64,000 nucleotides of DNA from positions 1,302,001 through 1,366,000 of the forward strand of contig NZ_CP087203.1 of the NCBI RefSeq assembly GCF_026016325.1, in the 5' to 3' direction. The notes beneath the pieces were generated by a model that was not told where the DNA came from, did no database searches, and saw nothing but the letters and a program-made list of their open reading frames with translations. This DNA is from Pseudomonas sp. B21-056 (GTDB lineage Bacteria > Pseudomonadota > Gammaproteobacteria > Pseudomonadales > Pseudomonadaceae). Both the position numbers and the translations under genes were made by a program. Below, in pieces: positions 43,877 through 54,271 of this stretch (within the stretch, counting starts at the first letter, position 1; every line of letters begins with the position of its first letter).

Positions 43877-45166
43877 TTACTGATCGGCAGGCTTGGCCTG
43901 GCGCTTGTTGATCTCATCGATCAGGCGTTTGGCCAGGGCCGGGTAGTTTTCGTCGAAGTGGTGGCCGCCCGGCAACTTGATAACTTCGCCTACGGCGGTC
44001 TTGTCGGTGCAGCCACTTTCGTCGGCTTCTTCACCACCGTAGATGCATACCACTTTCTCGGCCGGCAGCTTGGCCATTTCCGGCCCGGTGGCGGCTTCGG
44101 TACCGGCGTTGCCGAGCCAGCCTTCGACTTCGATCTCGAAGCTGCCGGTGCGGGCGAAGGCCAGCAGGATGATTGCGTCGACCCGTTGCTGTTCGGTGGC
44201 CGGCAGGCGGTTGTAGATCGCCGGCAACACGTCGGCGCCGAAAGAGTAGCCGGTCAAAATGAAGTGCTTGGTGCCCCAGACCTGGCGGTAGTGCTGCATC
44301 AGCTCGGCGAGGTCCAGCGCGCTCTGTTCCGGACTCTTGTGCTGCCAGTAGTAGCGCAGCGTGTCGATGCCGACCACCGGGTAACCGATCTTGGCCATCT
44401 CATCGGCGACGTCGCGGTCCAGGTCACGCCAGCCGCCGTCGCCGGAGAGGAACAGGGTCACGGTGTCCCGGGCCTGGCTCGCAGGCACCTCGACCACCGG
44501 AATGGCCAGGCCACCCTTGGCCTTGTCGGTGCCGACGAGGATCTTGCGCAGTTCGTTGTTCAGCACTTGCGGCAGGTTGATGTCGTAGTCGCTGATGCTG
44601 GTTTCGGCATTCTTCTGGTCCCGCACGAACGCGGCGCTGGTGTCGTCGGGGTTGTCGTTCCAGGCGACCAGCCAGTGACCGTGGGTCGCGGTTTTGGGCA
44701 GCAGGTGCGTGCAGCCGGGTTTTTCCAGGGCCAGGTCCACCGAAATGGCCTTGGCCTTGTCGTCCTTCTGCTCGGCCAGCCAACGCCAGGCGAGCACGGC
44801 GCCCGGGCCGATGCCGCTGACCAGCGTCGCCGGTCCTTGAAGTTCTCTCAGGCCCGCCTGCAAGGCGCGACCCTGCAGCATGCAGTCCTTGGGCAGGATC
44901 ACCTGGACGATCTGCGCCGAGCCGCTGCGGCTGAGGGTCGTCAATTGCGTGTCGCTGAGCTTCTGGTCTTCATTGACCGCCACCAGTACCTGGGCGCGAG
45001 GTTTGGTGCCGGGGATGACACGGGTCATCGGCGCGCCGTCGGCAGGCGTCAGTTGTTCAAGGGTGGGTTGCGGGGCCGGGCGGTTCCAATACCAATAGCC
45101 GCCACCGAGAATCACCGCCAGCACCAGCAGGGCGGCCACTACGTATCGCCAGGAGCGTTGCATCAT
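43877..45166 (-). CDS. AcvB/VirJ family protein (likely aminoacyl-phosphatidylglycerol hydrolase)
   Basis: The 429-residue protein has one N-terminal membrane anchor (about residues 9-27) and a periplasmic region ending in an alpha/beta-hydrolase domain with SGDGGW at 241-246, nucleophile motif GYSFG at 306-310 and a late GGHHFDENY. In P. aeruginosa the homologue next to the alanyl-PG synthase (PA0919) hydrolyses alanyl-PG. Its start overlaps the mprF stop by one base, which supports the same pairing here. Confidence 0.87.
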   Translation of the reverse strand: MMQRSWRYVVAALLVLAVILGGGYWYWNRPAPQPTLEQLTPADGAPMTRVIPGTKPRAQVLVAVNEDQKLSDTQLTTLSRSGSAQIVQVILPKDCMLQGRALQAGLRELQGPATLVSGIGPGAVLAWRWLAEQKDDKAKAISVDLALEKPGCTHLLPKTATHGHWLVAWNDNPDDTSAAFVRDQKNAETSISDYDINLPQVLNNELRKILVGTDKAKGGLAIPVVEVPASQARDTVTLFLSGDGGWRDLDRDVADEMAKIGYPVVGIDTLRYYWQHKSPEQSALDLAELMQHYRQVWGTKHFILTGYSFGADVLPAIYNRLPATEQQRVDAIILLAFARTGSFEIEVEGWLGNAGTEAATGPEMAKLPAEKVVCIYGGEEADESGCTDKTAVGEVIKLPGGHHFDENYPALAKRLIDEINKRQAKPADQ

Positions 45167-47805
45167 CAGCGTTTCACCAGTCCAGTCAGGCCGCCTGCAA
45201 TCAAGGCGGCAGTATCGGCCAGCGCCACCAGCGGATCGAGTCCGGCGGGCACGGCCATGTAACGAGGTTCCCAGTCAGGCTGGAATTTGTCTTTGAAACG
45301 GCGCAGCCCCTGGAAGTTGTAGAGCTGCTCGCCACGGCGGAACACCATCGAACCCAGGCGCTGGGTCAATGGCGCACCGCGACGCGGTTGCAGGCCCGAC
45401 AGCGGGACCATGCCAAGGCTGAAGCGGGCGTAGTCATGGTTCTTATAATGCTGGATCAGGCCGACCATCATGAACTCCATGGTCAGCTTCGGCGCCTCGG
45501 GGTGGGCACGCATCAGGTCGAGGCTGGCAAGCTCATGGCTGTGGGTTTCCAGCAGGTTGGCGAATGCCACGGGACGGCCCTCGAAGCGAATCACGGCGAT
45601 GCGGAAATGCTTGAGGTAGTCATCGCTGAAGCGGCCCAGGGAGAAGCCTTTCTCGCGTACGTTCTTGCCGGTCAGCCAGGCATCGGAGATCATCTTGAGC
45701 TCATCCATCGGCGCATGCCCCGGCTCATGGATCTCCAGCGACAGGCCGTCCCGGGTGCCGCGGTTCCAGGTGTAGCGCAGGTCCTTCATCTCCTTGCCCT
45801 TGGCCTCGAGGTCGAAACGCTTGAGGTCGACCCGGGCTTCTTCACCCAGCTTGATCGCTGTCAGGCCGATGTCCATGTAGTACGGCAGGTTCTCGGCGCG
45901 CACCTGGTAGAACACCGGGCGGGCGTGGTGGATGTCGCACAGGTCGCGAAACTGCCAGATCATCTCGGCCCGTTGCTGGGCGGGGCCGATCGGGTCATAC
46001 AGGGCCACCAGGCTGCGACCACGACGGGCGTACATCAGGAACGCCTCGTCGTTGGGGTGGAACAGCAGCGCCTTGTCACCGGTCAGGGCCAGTCCGCCGT
46101 CGGGCTGTGAAGACGCCATGAGGACCGTCCTTGCTCGCTCCAGTTCTTCTGTCGTGGGCAGATGGATCACCGGTCGCGCGGTGCGCAGCAGCCAGGTCAG
46201 GGACACCACCACCAGCAGCACGGCGGCCCCCAGCAACGAGCGCAGGCCACGGGGAGCGTCGGCATCGAGGGTGAACTGCCACCACAGTTGATGGCTGTAG
46301 GGCACGTCCTGGTAGGCAAACAGCAGCAGCCAGATCGACGCGCCGAGCACGCAGAGGCTGGCGATCAGGAACAGTGGGGAAAAAGGCAGTTCGGTCAGGC
46401 GACTCGGGCGATAGAAGGAGCGCCGGAATACCGCCAACAGGGCGGCCGTCGAGGTCAGCAGCGTGGCTTCCTCCCAGTCGAAGCCCTTGAGCAGGGAGAG
46501 CAGGGCGCCCACCAGCAGCAATACGGTGGTCAGCATCCAGGCCGCTGACAGGCGACGGCGCAGGCCCTGGGCGAGTAACAGGCATAACACGCCCACCAGG
46601 CTGGCGCCGAAGTGCGAAGCGTCCACCAGCCGATGGGGGATCAGGAAACCGATGTGCTCCAGGCGTGTATCGATCTCCGGAGTCACGCCGGAAAACAGCA
46701 GCACCACGCCGGAGAGGAACACCAGCACCGCCAGGATCGGCGCCGCGAAGCCGGATGCCGCCCGCAGAGTCTGGCGCGTCTGGAACAGCCGTTGGGCTTC
46801 ATTGATCAACAACAGCACGCAGGCCACCAGCATCGGCAACAACACGTAGATCAAGCGATACAGCAGCAGGGCGGCGGCCAGCGGCGCGGCGCCCAGTTTG
46901 TCGGCAAATGCCGCCAGCAGGATCGCTTCGAATACACCGACACCACCGGGAACATGGCTGAGCACGCCCGCAGCCAGCGCCAGCAGGTAGACCAGCAGGA
47001 ACGCGCCGAACGGCGGCGCCTCGGGCAGTAACAGATACAGCACCGTGGCGGCGGCCGCGACATCCAGCGCTGTGATGATCAGTTGCAGGAAGGTCAGGCG
47101 TCGGCTCGGCAGGCGCAGGGTGCGACGTCCGGCCTTGACCAGGAGCGCATCCCGATGAGGTTGCTCCGGCAGGCGGCGACGATAGATGCCGATGGCCAAC
47201 ACGCCCATGAGCAGAAGCACCGCCAGGGAGACACCTGCCAGCAAGGTGGCGGGTAGATGCAGTGCGGCGGAAGCGGCGGGCAGGTTGCTGAGGGTGGCCA
47301 GGGCGGCCAGTGGCGGCAGCGCACAGCCCAGGGACAGGCTGGCGAACAACGTCATGTGGGCGACGTCCGAAGCCCCGAGGCCATGGCGAGCATACAGGCG
47401 ATAGCGAACCGAACCGCCCGACAGCAGCGACAGCCCAATGGCATTGCCGATGGCAAACGCGGTAAATCCACCCAGCACCAGGGTCTGTGGCGGCAGTGTC
47501 ACGCCGGCATAGCGGCTTGCCGACCATTCGTAGCCCAGCAGAATGATGAAGCCTGCGACCGTGGCGGCGACCGCACCGAGCAGGGCCGGCCGGGGCACAT
47601 CGAGAATCGAGTCGTGCAGCGCGTAAAGATCGAGTTCGCTCAGAAGATGGCGACAGGCAATCAGCGCAATTGCAAACAGCAGCAGCGTGACAGCGAGGCC
47701 GATCGGCTGGCGGTACTGGCTGATCCGGTCCAGCCAGCGCAGTCGTTCGGCCTTGATCGGTTGTGTCGCGGTAACAGTGTCCTGCGGGTCAGAATTTGCG
47801 CGCAT
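45166..47805 (-). CDS. mprF: Aminoacyl-phosphatidylglycerol synthase/flippase MprF
   Basis: The 879-residue protein has an N-terminal block of about 14 membrane helices (flippase, to about residue 530) and a C-terminal cytosolic DUF2156 synthetase domain with LLFHPNDEAFLMYARRGRS. It uses charged tRNA to add an amino acid to phosphatidylglycerol, reducing envelope charge and sensitivity to cationic peptides. In Pseudomonas the amino acid is mainly alanine. The ATG at 47805 is preferred to the TTG one codon upstream. Confidence 0.93.
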   Translation of the reverse strand: MRANSDPQDTVTATQPIKAERLRWLDRISQYRQPIGLAVTLLLFAIALIACRHLLSELDLYALHDSILDVPRPALLGAVAATVAGFIILLGYEWSASRYAGVTLPPQTLVLGGFTAFAIGNAIGLSLLSGGSVRYRLYARHGLGASDVAHMTLFASLSLGCALPPLAALATLSNLPAASAALHLPATLLAGVSLAVLLLMGVLAIGIYRRRLPEQPHRDALLVKAGRRTLRLPSRRLTFLQLIITALDVAAAATVLYLLLPEAPPFGAFLLVYLLALAAGVLSHVPGGVGVFEAILLAAFADKLGAAPLAAALLLYRLIYVLLPMLVACVLLLINEAQRLFQTRQTLRAASGFAAPILAVLVFLSGVVLLFSGVTPEIDTRLEHIGFLIPHRLVDASHFGASLVGVLCLLLAQGLRRRLSAAWMLTTVLLLVGALLSLLKGFDWEEATLLTSTAALLAVFRRSFYRPSRLTELPFSPLFLIASLCVLGASIWLLLFAYQDVPYSHQLWWQFTLDADAPRGLRSLLGAAVLLVVVSLTWLLRTARPVIHLPTTEELERARTVLMASSQPDGGLALTGDKALLFHPNDEAFLMYARRGRSLVALYDPIGPAQQRAEMIWQFRDLCDIHHARPVFYQVRAENLPYYMDIGLTAIKLGEEARVDLKRFDLEAKGKEMKDLRYTWNRGTRDGLSLEIHEPGHAPMDELKMISDAWLTGKNVREKGFSLGRFSDDYLKHFRIAVIRFEGRPVAFANLLETHSHELASLDLMRAHPEAPKLTMEFMMVGLIQHYKNHDYARFSLGMVPLSGLQPRRGAPLTQRLGSMVFRRGEQLYNFQGLRRFKDKFQPDWEPRYMAVPAGLDPLVALADTAALIAGGLTGLVKR

Positions 47806-47934
47806 CAATCACCTCTTGAGCTATGCGCGACAGGATGGGGGTATCCAGCCAAGTTACCAATCCCTACGGCAGAAAATAATTACAAAACTTTTGTAATGAG
47901 GCCGATTTTAGACAAGCCAAAAAATAACGGGCAC

Positions 47935-47966
47935 AAAAAAGGCCACTCTTTCGAGTAGCCTTTCCT
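47935..47966 (-). terminator. Terminator of the first initiator tRNA gene
   Basis: The hairpin AAGGCTACTCGAAAGAGTGGCC on the minus strand, followed by T, is a mismatched copy of the hairpin at 48219-48250. Confidence 0.75.
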
Positions 47967-47972
47967 GATGTT

Positions 47973-48049
<77 letters not shown>

Positions 48050-48218
48050 TCTGTGAGGCGGCATTCTACAGGCGAACGCTTGAGTGTCAACTGTTAAAAG
48101 GGCGCGGCTGCAAATTAACGGCCAAAGCAGCCTTTTCCTTCCTAAATACCAGAAATCAAAAGGGAAATTGTCCTACAACTGCGGGCTCGTGGGGCTGGCA
48201 TGGGAAAGACGCGCGCAC

Positions 48219-48250
48219 AAAAAAGGCCACTCTTTCGAGTGGCCTTTTTT
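48219..48250 (-). terminator. Terminator of the second initiator tRNA gene
   Basis: Perfect stem AAAGGCCACTC / GAGTGGCCTTT around TTTC or GAAA, with T runs on the minus strand. Confidence 0.9.
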
Positions 48251-48256
48251 GATGTT

Positions 48257-48333
<77 letters not shown>

Positions 48334-48551
48334 TCTGTGAGGCGGCATTCTACAGAGGATCGGCTGGCTGTCAACCCTTGCCGTGGAAAAAACTGTTCCG
48401 CTTCAAGCGCTTAGCCTCTCCAAAAAGGATGGTGACCACGCTGTGACGCAGGCGGGGCAAGGGCTGCGGCTCTATTGGGCGGTTCGGTACGATTGAAGAA
48501 ATACATTTTACGTAGTCCTTTTCCAGGCTAAGCGTCGGATCTTTCAAACTA

Positions 48552-48567
48552 CTGGTGCTATATACAG
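48552..48567 (+). promoter_or_regulatory. LexA (SOS) box upstream of dinB
   Basis: CTGGTGCTATATACAG is a full CTG-N10-CAG operator, 49 bases before the dinB start. Confidence 0.9.
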
Positions 48568-48615
48568 TTGCTGGTGCGATACTGGCGGTCCGATTCGTCC
48601 CGTATCCCGCTTTTT

Positions 48616-49677
48616 ATGACGCAACGCAAAATCATCCACGTCGACTGCGATTGCTTCTATGCCGCCATCGAGATGCGCGATGACCCGCGGCTGGCCGGCA
48701 AGCCCATGGCGGTCGGCGGTTCGGCGGATCGACGGGGTGTGATTGCGACCTGCAACTATGAGGCGCGGGCTTACGGTGTACGCTCAGCCATGTCCTCCGG
48801 GCACGCCTTGAAACTCTGCCCGGACCTGCTCATCGTCAAGCCCAGGATGGATGCCTATCGCGAGGCATCGAAGGAAATCCAGGGCATCTTCCGTGACTAC
48901 ACGGACCTGATCGAGCCGCTGTCCCTGGATGAGGCCTACCTGGATGTTTCCGACAGTGCCCATTTCGGTGGCAGCGCCACCCGCATCGCCCAGGATATTC
49001 GCCGGCGCGTATCCAATCAGTTGCATATCACGGTGTCCGCCGGTGTCGCTCCGAACAAGTTCCTGGCCAAGATAGCCAGTGATTGGAAAAAGCCCAACGG
49101 CCTGTTCGTCATCACCCCGGACCAGGTCGAGGACTTTGTCTCGGCCCTGCCGGTCAGCAAGCTTCATGGCGTCGGCAAGGTGACGGCCGACAAGCTGAAC
49201 AGGCTTGGGATTGTCGATTGCCTGCAATTACGTCAGTGGGACAAGCTGGCGCTGGTGCGCGAATTCGGCAGTTTCGGTGAGCGACTCTGGAGCCTGGCCC
49301 GTGGCATCGACGAGCGTCTGGTGCACAACGACAGTCGACGTCAGTCCATCAGCGTGGAAAACACCTATGACGTCGACCTGCCCGATCTGGCGAGCTGCCT
49401 CGATAAGCTGCCGGAACTGATGGAAACCCTGAGTGGGCGCATGGCGCGAATCGACAACAGCTATCGGCCTGGCAAGCCCTTCGTCAAAGTGAAATTCCAT
49501 GACTTCACCCAGACCACTCTGGAACAGGCCGGGGCAGGGCGGGACCTGGGCAGTTACCAGTCGCTGTTGACCCAGGCGTTCAATCGCGGCGCGAAGCCGG
49601 TGCGGTTGCTGGGGATCGGGGTACGGCTGGAGGACTTGCGCGGTGGGTTTGAGCAGTTGGAGTTGTTTGAGCGGTGA
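48616..49677 (+). CDS. dinB: DNA polymerase IV
   Basis: The 353-residue Y-family polymerase has the catalytic residues D10 (IHVDCDCFYAAIEM) and D105/E106 (LSLDEAYLDV), plus the little-finger region. It performs error-prone translesion synthesis. The ATG at 48616 gives the family start MTQRKIIHVD. The LexA box upstream predicts SOS induction. Confidence 0.97.
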   Translation: MTQRKIIHVDCDCFYAAIEMRDDPRLAGKPMAVGGSADRRGVIATCNYEARAYGVRSAMSSGHALKLCPDLLIVKPRMDAYREASKEIQGIFRDYTDLIEPLSLDEAYLDVSDSAHFGGSATRIAQDIRRRVSNQLHITVSAGVAPNKFLAKIASDWKKPNGLFVITPDQVEDFVSALPVSKLHGVGKVTADKLNRLGIVDCLQLRQWDKLALVREFGSFGERLWSLARGIDERLVHNDSRRQSISVENTYDVDLPDLASCLDKLPELMETLSGRMARIDNSYRPGKPFVKVKFHDFTQTTLEQAGAGRDLGSYQSLLTQAFNRGAKPVRLLGIGVRLEDLRGGFEQLELFER

Positions 49678-49713
49678 TGTTCTGGGGGGATGCTCACAGA
49701 GCCTTTGCTTTTT

Positions 49714-49850
49714 TGTGGCGAGGGGATTTATCCCCGCTGGGCTGCGCAGCAGCCCCAAGCCAGCCAATTCAATCTGTCAGACATACCGAGTCGCCCGGTT
49801 TTAGGGCTGCTGCGCACCCCAGCGGGGATAAATCCCCTCGCCACAAGGGT
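49714..49850. repeat. Large inverted repeat of a second intergenic family
   Basis: GTGGCGAGGGGATTTATCCC ... GCTGCGCAGCAGCCCC on the left is mirrored by GGGCTGCTGCGCACCCC ... GGGGATAAATCCCCTCGCCAC on the right. The arms are about 45 bases and the spacer about 40. This is a known type of mobile intergenic repeat in fluorescent pseudomonads, distinct from the REP core used elsewhere in the window. Confidence 0.88.
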
Positions 49851-49851
49851 G

Positions 49852-50805
49852 TCAGTGAGCGCCCGGATCCGCCACCAACCGTCCGCCACTCTTGGTCAAT
49901 GCCTTCATGAATTCGGCCTGCAATTCAGGATCGTTGCGGGTCAGTTCGATCAGGCTCTGTTCCAGTTCGCTGGCTTCTTCTTCCAGGCCCAGTTCCGACA
50001 GGCGCTTGACCCGATGAACCCACTGGCTCACTTCGTCGTCTTCCAGGTCGTCGTAGATCAAGGCGTGGGCTTCCACCAGCCTGCTGCGCAGGGTGCTGCT
50101 GATGCTCAGGGATGAGTCGGTGTGCACCTCGTCCTGGGCGTCGGTTACGCTGATCTGCAATTTGCCGAATTGGCTCAGGTCCTGCTCGGCGAACGGGCTT
50201 TCCAGCAGGTTGAGGCGCAGCACGCCATTGCGGTCGGTGCTCAGCTCGAACGTCTGGCGGGCAGCCTTGACCTGCACCGGTCGCTCGCTCCAGGGCAGGC
50301 TCGAGTGTTCGGTGCGCTTGTCACGCTGGACTTCGTCGATGCCGGCCAGGTTTTGCTGAGCGCGACCGTGGGAGGGTACGTTCATGAACGGGTTCAGCCC
50401 GGCGACACCGTAGCTGAGCCAGTCATGGGTCACCGTCTCCGGCAGGTTGCCGAGGGTAAACACATTGACCACGTTCGCGCCGATGCCGGCCACCACCGCC
50501 ACTGCGCCCAACGGGATCTCGTAGATTTCCCGCCAGGGTTGGTACGGTGTGTAGCGGTCATAGCGACGAGTGACTTCGAACTCGGTGACTTCGAAGGTCT
50601 TCTGCTCATGGATCCGTACCCGGCGTTGCGGCAGATCGAGCACCTTGGGTTCGCCCACATCGATCTGCAGGCTATGGTCGAGCAATTTACGCTCGACCCG
50701 CTCTTCGTGCTCGCTGCGTTGCGACATCTGGTTGGCACAGCCGCTGACCAGCAGGGCGCCGCAGAGCGCGGCGCCACCGAGGCCTAAGGTGTTTCGCTTG
50801 AACAT
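49852..50805 (-). CDS. Uncharacterised outer-membrane-type lipoprotein
   Basis: The 317-residue protein has a lipoprotein signal with lipobox LLVSGC (C23), and the residue after it is Ala, favouring the outer membrane. A hydrophobic stretch (IPLGAVAVVAGIGANVVNVF) lies near the middle, and the C-terminal ~80 residues are acidic and helical (EVSQWVHRVKRLSELGLEEEA). No family with known function is recognised. It lies just after proS on the same strand, 17 bases apart. Confidence 0.75.
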   Translation of the reverse strand: MFKRNTLGLGGAALCGALLVSGCANQMSQRSEHEERVERKLLDHSLQIDVGEPKVLDLPQRRVRIHEQKTFEVTEFEVTRRYDRYTPYQPWREIYEIPLGAVAVVAGIGANVVNVFTLGNLPETVTHDWLSYGVAGLNPFMNVPSHGRAQQNLAGIDEVQRDKRTEHSSLPWSERPVQVKAARQTFELSTDRNGVLRLNLLESPFAEQDLSQFGKLQISVTDAQDEVHTDSSLSISSTLRSRLVEAHALIYDDLEDDEVSQWVHRVKRLSELGLEEEASELEQSLIELTRNDPELQAEFMKALTKSGGRLVADPGAH

Positions 50806-50822
50806 GACGTCTCTATCTGGTG

Positions 50823-52538
50823 TCAGCGGCGGATACGGGCCTGGAGGAAGGAGAGCACGTCGGCGACCGGCAGCGCTTGCGGCTCGGCCTCGGTGCGGCT
50901 CTTGTATTCCAGGTTGCCTTCGGCCAGGCCACGGTCACTGACGACGATCCGGTGCGGGATGCCGATCAGTTCCATGTCCGCGAACTTGATGCCGGGGCTG
51001 GTTTTCTTGTCGCGATCATCCAGCAGCACTTCAAAGCCGGCAGCCTTCAGTTCGGCGTAGAGCTTGTCGGTGGCTTCGCGAACCAGGTCGGTCTCGTAGC
51101 GCAGTGGCACCAGGGCGATCTGGAACGGCGCCAGGGTGTCGCTCCAGATGATTCCTTTCTCGTCGTTGTTCTGCTCGATGGCAGCCGCCACCACGCGGGA
51201 CACGCCAATGCCGTAGCAACCCATTTCCAGGGTGACCGGCTTGCCGTTCTCGCCCAGCACTTCGCACTTCATCGCCTTGCTGTACTTGTTGCCCAGCTGG
51301 AAGATGTGCCCGACTTCGATGCCGCGCTTGATTTCCAGCACGCCCTTGCCGTCCGGGCTCGGGTCGCCGGCCACGACGTTGCGCAGGTCGGCGATGGCGG
51401 GAACCGGCAGGTCGCGCTCCCAGTTCACACCGAAATAGTGCTTGTCATCGATGTTGGCGCCGATGGCGAAGTCGCTCATCAATGCTACCGAGCGGTCGAT
51501 GATGATCGGCAGTGGCAGGTTCAGCGGGCCAAGGGAACCGGCACCGGCGCCGATGGCGTCGCGCAGTTCGGCGTCGGTGGCCATGACCAACGGGCTGGCA
51601 ACGCCTGGCTGGTTGGCGGCCTTGATTTCGTTCAGCTCATGATCGCCGCGGACGATCAGCGCAATCAGCTTGCCTTCTTCTTCGGCGCGGACGATCAGGG
51701 TCTTGATCGTGCGTTCGATCGGCAGGTTGTAGCCTTCCACGAGCTGGGCAATGGTCTTGGCGTTCGGGGTGTCCACCAGGCGCAGTTCTTCCGATGGCGC
51801 AGGACGGGAGGTTTCCCGTGGCACGGCTTCGGCTTTCTCTATATTGGCGGCGTAGTCGGAGCCGCTGCTGAAGACGATGTCGTCTTCGCCGGACTCGGCC
51901 AGTACGTGGAACTCGTGGGAGCCGGCACCGCCGATGGAGCCGTTGTCGGCTTCAACCGGGCGGAACTTCAGGCCCAGGCGAGTGAACACGTTGCAGTACG
52001 CCTGGTGCATGCGGTCGTAGGTGACCTGCAGCGAGGCCAGGTCGGCGTGGAAGGAGTAGGCGTCCTTCATGATGAATTCGCGACCGCGCATCAGGCCGAA
52101 GCGTGGGCGGATCTCGTCACGGAACTTGGTCTGGATCTGGTACAGGTTGATCGGCAACTGCTTGTAGCTGCTCAACTCGTTGCGCATCAGATCGGTGATC
52201 ACTTCTTCGTGGGTCGGGCCTGCACAGAAGTCACGACCGTGACGGTCCTTGAGGCGCAGCAGCTCCGGACCGTATTCTTCCCAGCGTCCCGATTCCTGCC
52301 ACAGCTCAGCCGGTTGGGTGCCCGGCATCAGCACTTCCAGGGCGCCGGCGGCGTCCATCTCTTCGCGCACGATGGCTTCCACCTTGCGCATGACCCGCAG
52401 GCCCATCGGCAGCCAGGTATACAGGCCCGAGGCGAGCTTGCGGATCATGCCGGCACGCAGCATCAGCTGATGGCTGATCACGACGGCGTCGGAAGGCGTT
52501 TCTTTCTGTGTGGCGAGCAAAAATTGACTGGTGCGCAT
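50823..52538 (-). CDS. proS: Prolyl-tRNA synthetase
   Basis: The 571-residue class II enzyme has the bacterial ProS layout. Catalytic core motifs lie in the N-terminal half ([32 protein letters not shown]), an editing insertion follows ([13 protein letters not shown] and on), and a C-terminal anticodon-binding domain contains [19 protein letters not shown]. It charges tRNA-Pro. Confidence 0.98.
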   Translation of the reverse strand: MRTSQFLLATQKETPSDAVVISHQLMLRAGMIRKLASGLYTWLPMGLRVMRKVEAIVREEMDAAGALEVLMPGTQPAELWQESGRWEEYGPELLRLKDRHGRDFCAGPTHEEVITDLMRNELSSYKQLPINLYQIQTKFRDEIRPRFGLMRGREFIMKDAYSFHADLASLQVTYDRMHQAYCNVFTRLGLKFRPVEADNGSIGGAGSHEFHVLAESGEDDIVFSSGSDYAANIEKAEAVPRETSRPAPSEELRLVDTPNAKTIAQLVEGYNLPIERTIKTLIVRAEEEGKLIALIVRGDHELNEIKAANQPGVASPLVMATDAELRDAIGAGAGSLGPLNLPLPIIIDRSVALMSDFAIGANIDDKHYFGVNWERDLPVPAIADLRNVVAGDPSPDGKGVLEIKRGIEVGHIFQLGNKYSKAMKCEVLGENGKPVTLEMGCYGIGVSRVVAAAIEQNNDEKGIIWSDTLAPFQIALVPLRYETDLVREATDKLYAELKAAGFEVLLDDRDKKTSPGIKFADMELIGIPHRIVVSDRGLAEGNLEYKSRTEAEPQALPVADVLSFLQARIRR

Positions 52539-52667
52539 GGTTGGCCGTTGTCGGTTGCTGATGACGAGAAGTGACGGAGCATTGTACGGGCGAGATGCCC
52601 TGGCGTACAGGCGCGTGGCCGGTCGCCAGGTGCGAATGCCGGTTTCCCCGGCGCTTTCTGAAGTTTC

Positions 52668-54227
52668 CTACGACTCTTCCGCTGGCCGGGTGGGTGTCGG
52701 TTCCATGGCAGTGGGTGAGCCCTGGCGACGGTTCTCCTGGAACCAGTGCAGGGCGATCAACAGCAGGGTCGGGACGCCGAGCAGGGCGGTGATCAGGAAG
52801 AAGTTGTGGTAGCCGAACTTTTCCACCATCACCCCGGAGTACCCACCGATCAAGCGTGGCAGCAACAGCATGATCGAGCTGAGCAGGGCGTATTGGGTGG
52901 CGGAGAACTTCAGGTTGGTCAGGCTCGACAGGTACGCCACGAACGCCGAGGTGGCGAGGCCGGAGCTGAAGTTGTCCAGGGAGATGGTGAGCACCAGCAT
53001 CTTCAGGTTCGGGCCCATGTCGGCCAGCATCAGGAACAGGATGTTGGTGGCCGCCGAGGCCACGCCGCCGATGAACAGGATCGGCAGGATGCCGAAACGC
53101 ACGATCAACAAGCCGCCCATGCCGGCGCCGACGAGGGTCATGATCAGGCCGAAAATCTTGCTGACACTGGCGATCTGGTCCTTGGTGAAGCCCTGGTCGA
53201 TGTAGAACACGTTGGCCATGACGCCCATGACCGTGTCGGACATCCGGTACGTGGCGATCAGCCCGAGCAGCAACAGGGCCTGCCAGCGATAGCGCAGGAT
53301 GAAATCGTTGATCGGCGTGAGCACGGGTGCCAGGCCGCGACGTCCCATGGCCGACAGGCACATGGCCGTCAGGAGGATATAGAGAATGGCCCGCAGGAAG
53401 GCACGGTCCTCGAGCAGCAGGTCGAGCAGGCTGACGCCTTCGAACAGCACGCTGGCGAAGTCGGTGTAATAGAGCTGGGTGAACATCGCGGGGACGGATA
53501 CCAGCAGCACGATCAGCACGAACACTGATGCCAGTTGATGAACGAACGTGTAGCGCCCGGCCTGCAATTGCGTGCGCAATGGCACCGGTGGTTCGCGCAT
53601 GAACAGCGAGGTCAGCAATGCCGGGACCATCAACACGCCGAACAGCAGATAAGTACCGGCCCAGGCCGAATGCTTGTAGCTGAAGCCGGTGGAGCCGAAA
53701 CCCTCGGCGAAGAACAATGCGCCGGCGGTCGCCAGCAGCGCGGCGACCCGGTAGCCGGACATGTAGCTGGCGGCAAGGGCAGCCTGGCGGGTGTCATCGA
53801 CGATTTCCAGGCGATAGGCATCGACCGCGATGTCCTGGGTGGCCGAAGCGAACGCCACGAGCACGGCAATGGCGATCAACCATGAGAGGTGTTTTTGCGG
53901 ATCGCAGAAGCCCATGCCGACCAGGCCCAGGATCACCAGGCCCTGGGAAAGCACCAGCCACGACCGGCGACGTCCGAGTTTACCCAGCAGCGGCAGGCGC
54001 CATTGGTCGAGCAGCGGTGACCAGACCCATTTAAAGGCATACGCCAGGCCGATCAGGCTCGCATAACCGATGGTTTCACGGGCCACGCCGGCCTCGCGCA
54101 ACCAGACCGAAAGCGTGGAAAACACCAGCATGTAGGGCAAGCCGGCGGCGAAGCCAAGCAGCAACAGCACGAGCGTCGAAGGACTGGCATAGGCGGCGAG
54201 GGCGGCGCGCCAGGTTTTACGGGGCAT
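52668..54227 (-). CDS. ampG: AmpG muropeptide permease
   Basis: The 519-residue MFS-type protein has about 14 membrane segments. Its N-terminal part (LLGFAAGLPYMLVFSTLSVWLREAG, roughly residues 20-45) and the ATQDIAVDAYRLE motif are characteristic of AmpG. It imports anhydromuropeptides for cell-wall recycling and affects ampC beta-lactamase induction. Confidence 0.93.
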   Translation of the reverse strand: MPRKTWRAALAAYASPSTLVLLLLGFAAGLPYMLVFSTLSVWLREAGVARETIGYASLIGLAYAFKWVWSPLLDQWRLPLLGKLGRRRSWLVLSQGLVILGLVGMGFCDPQKHLSWLIAIAVLVAFASATQDIAVDAYRLEIVDDTRQAALAASYMSGYRVAALLATAGALFFAEGFGSTGFSYKHSAWAGTYLLFGVLMVPALLTSLFMREPPVPLRTQLQAGRYTFVHQLASVFVLIVLLVSVPAMFTQLYYTDFASVLFEGVSLLDLLLEDRAFLRAILYILLTAMCLSAMGRRGLAPVLTPINDFILRYRWQALLLLGLIATYRMSDTVMGVMANVFYIDQGFTKDQIASVSKIFGLIMTLVGAGMGGLLIVRFGILPILFIGGVASAATNILFLMLADMGPNLKMLVLTISLDNFSSGLATSAFVAYLSSLTNLKFSATQYALLSSIMLLLPRLIGGYSGVMVEKFGYHNFFLITALLGVPTLLLIALHWFQENRRQGSPTAMEPTPTRPAEES

Positions 54228-54271
54228 GGGCTGGAGTCTGCCTCAAAAATTGCGAAAACAAAGCGCGCACT

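Noticed and set aside
52306..53361. 351-codon minus-strand frame overlapping the proS start and ampG
   Set aside because: It is out of frame with both well-supported genes and lacks any domain pattern.
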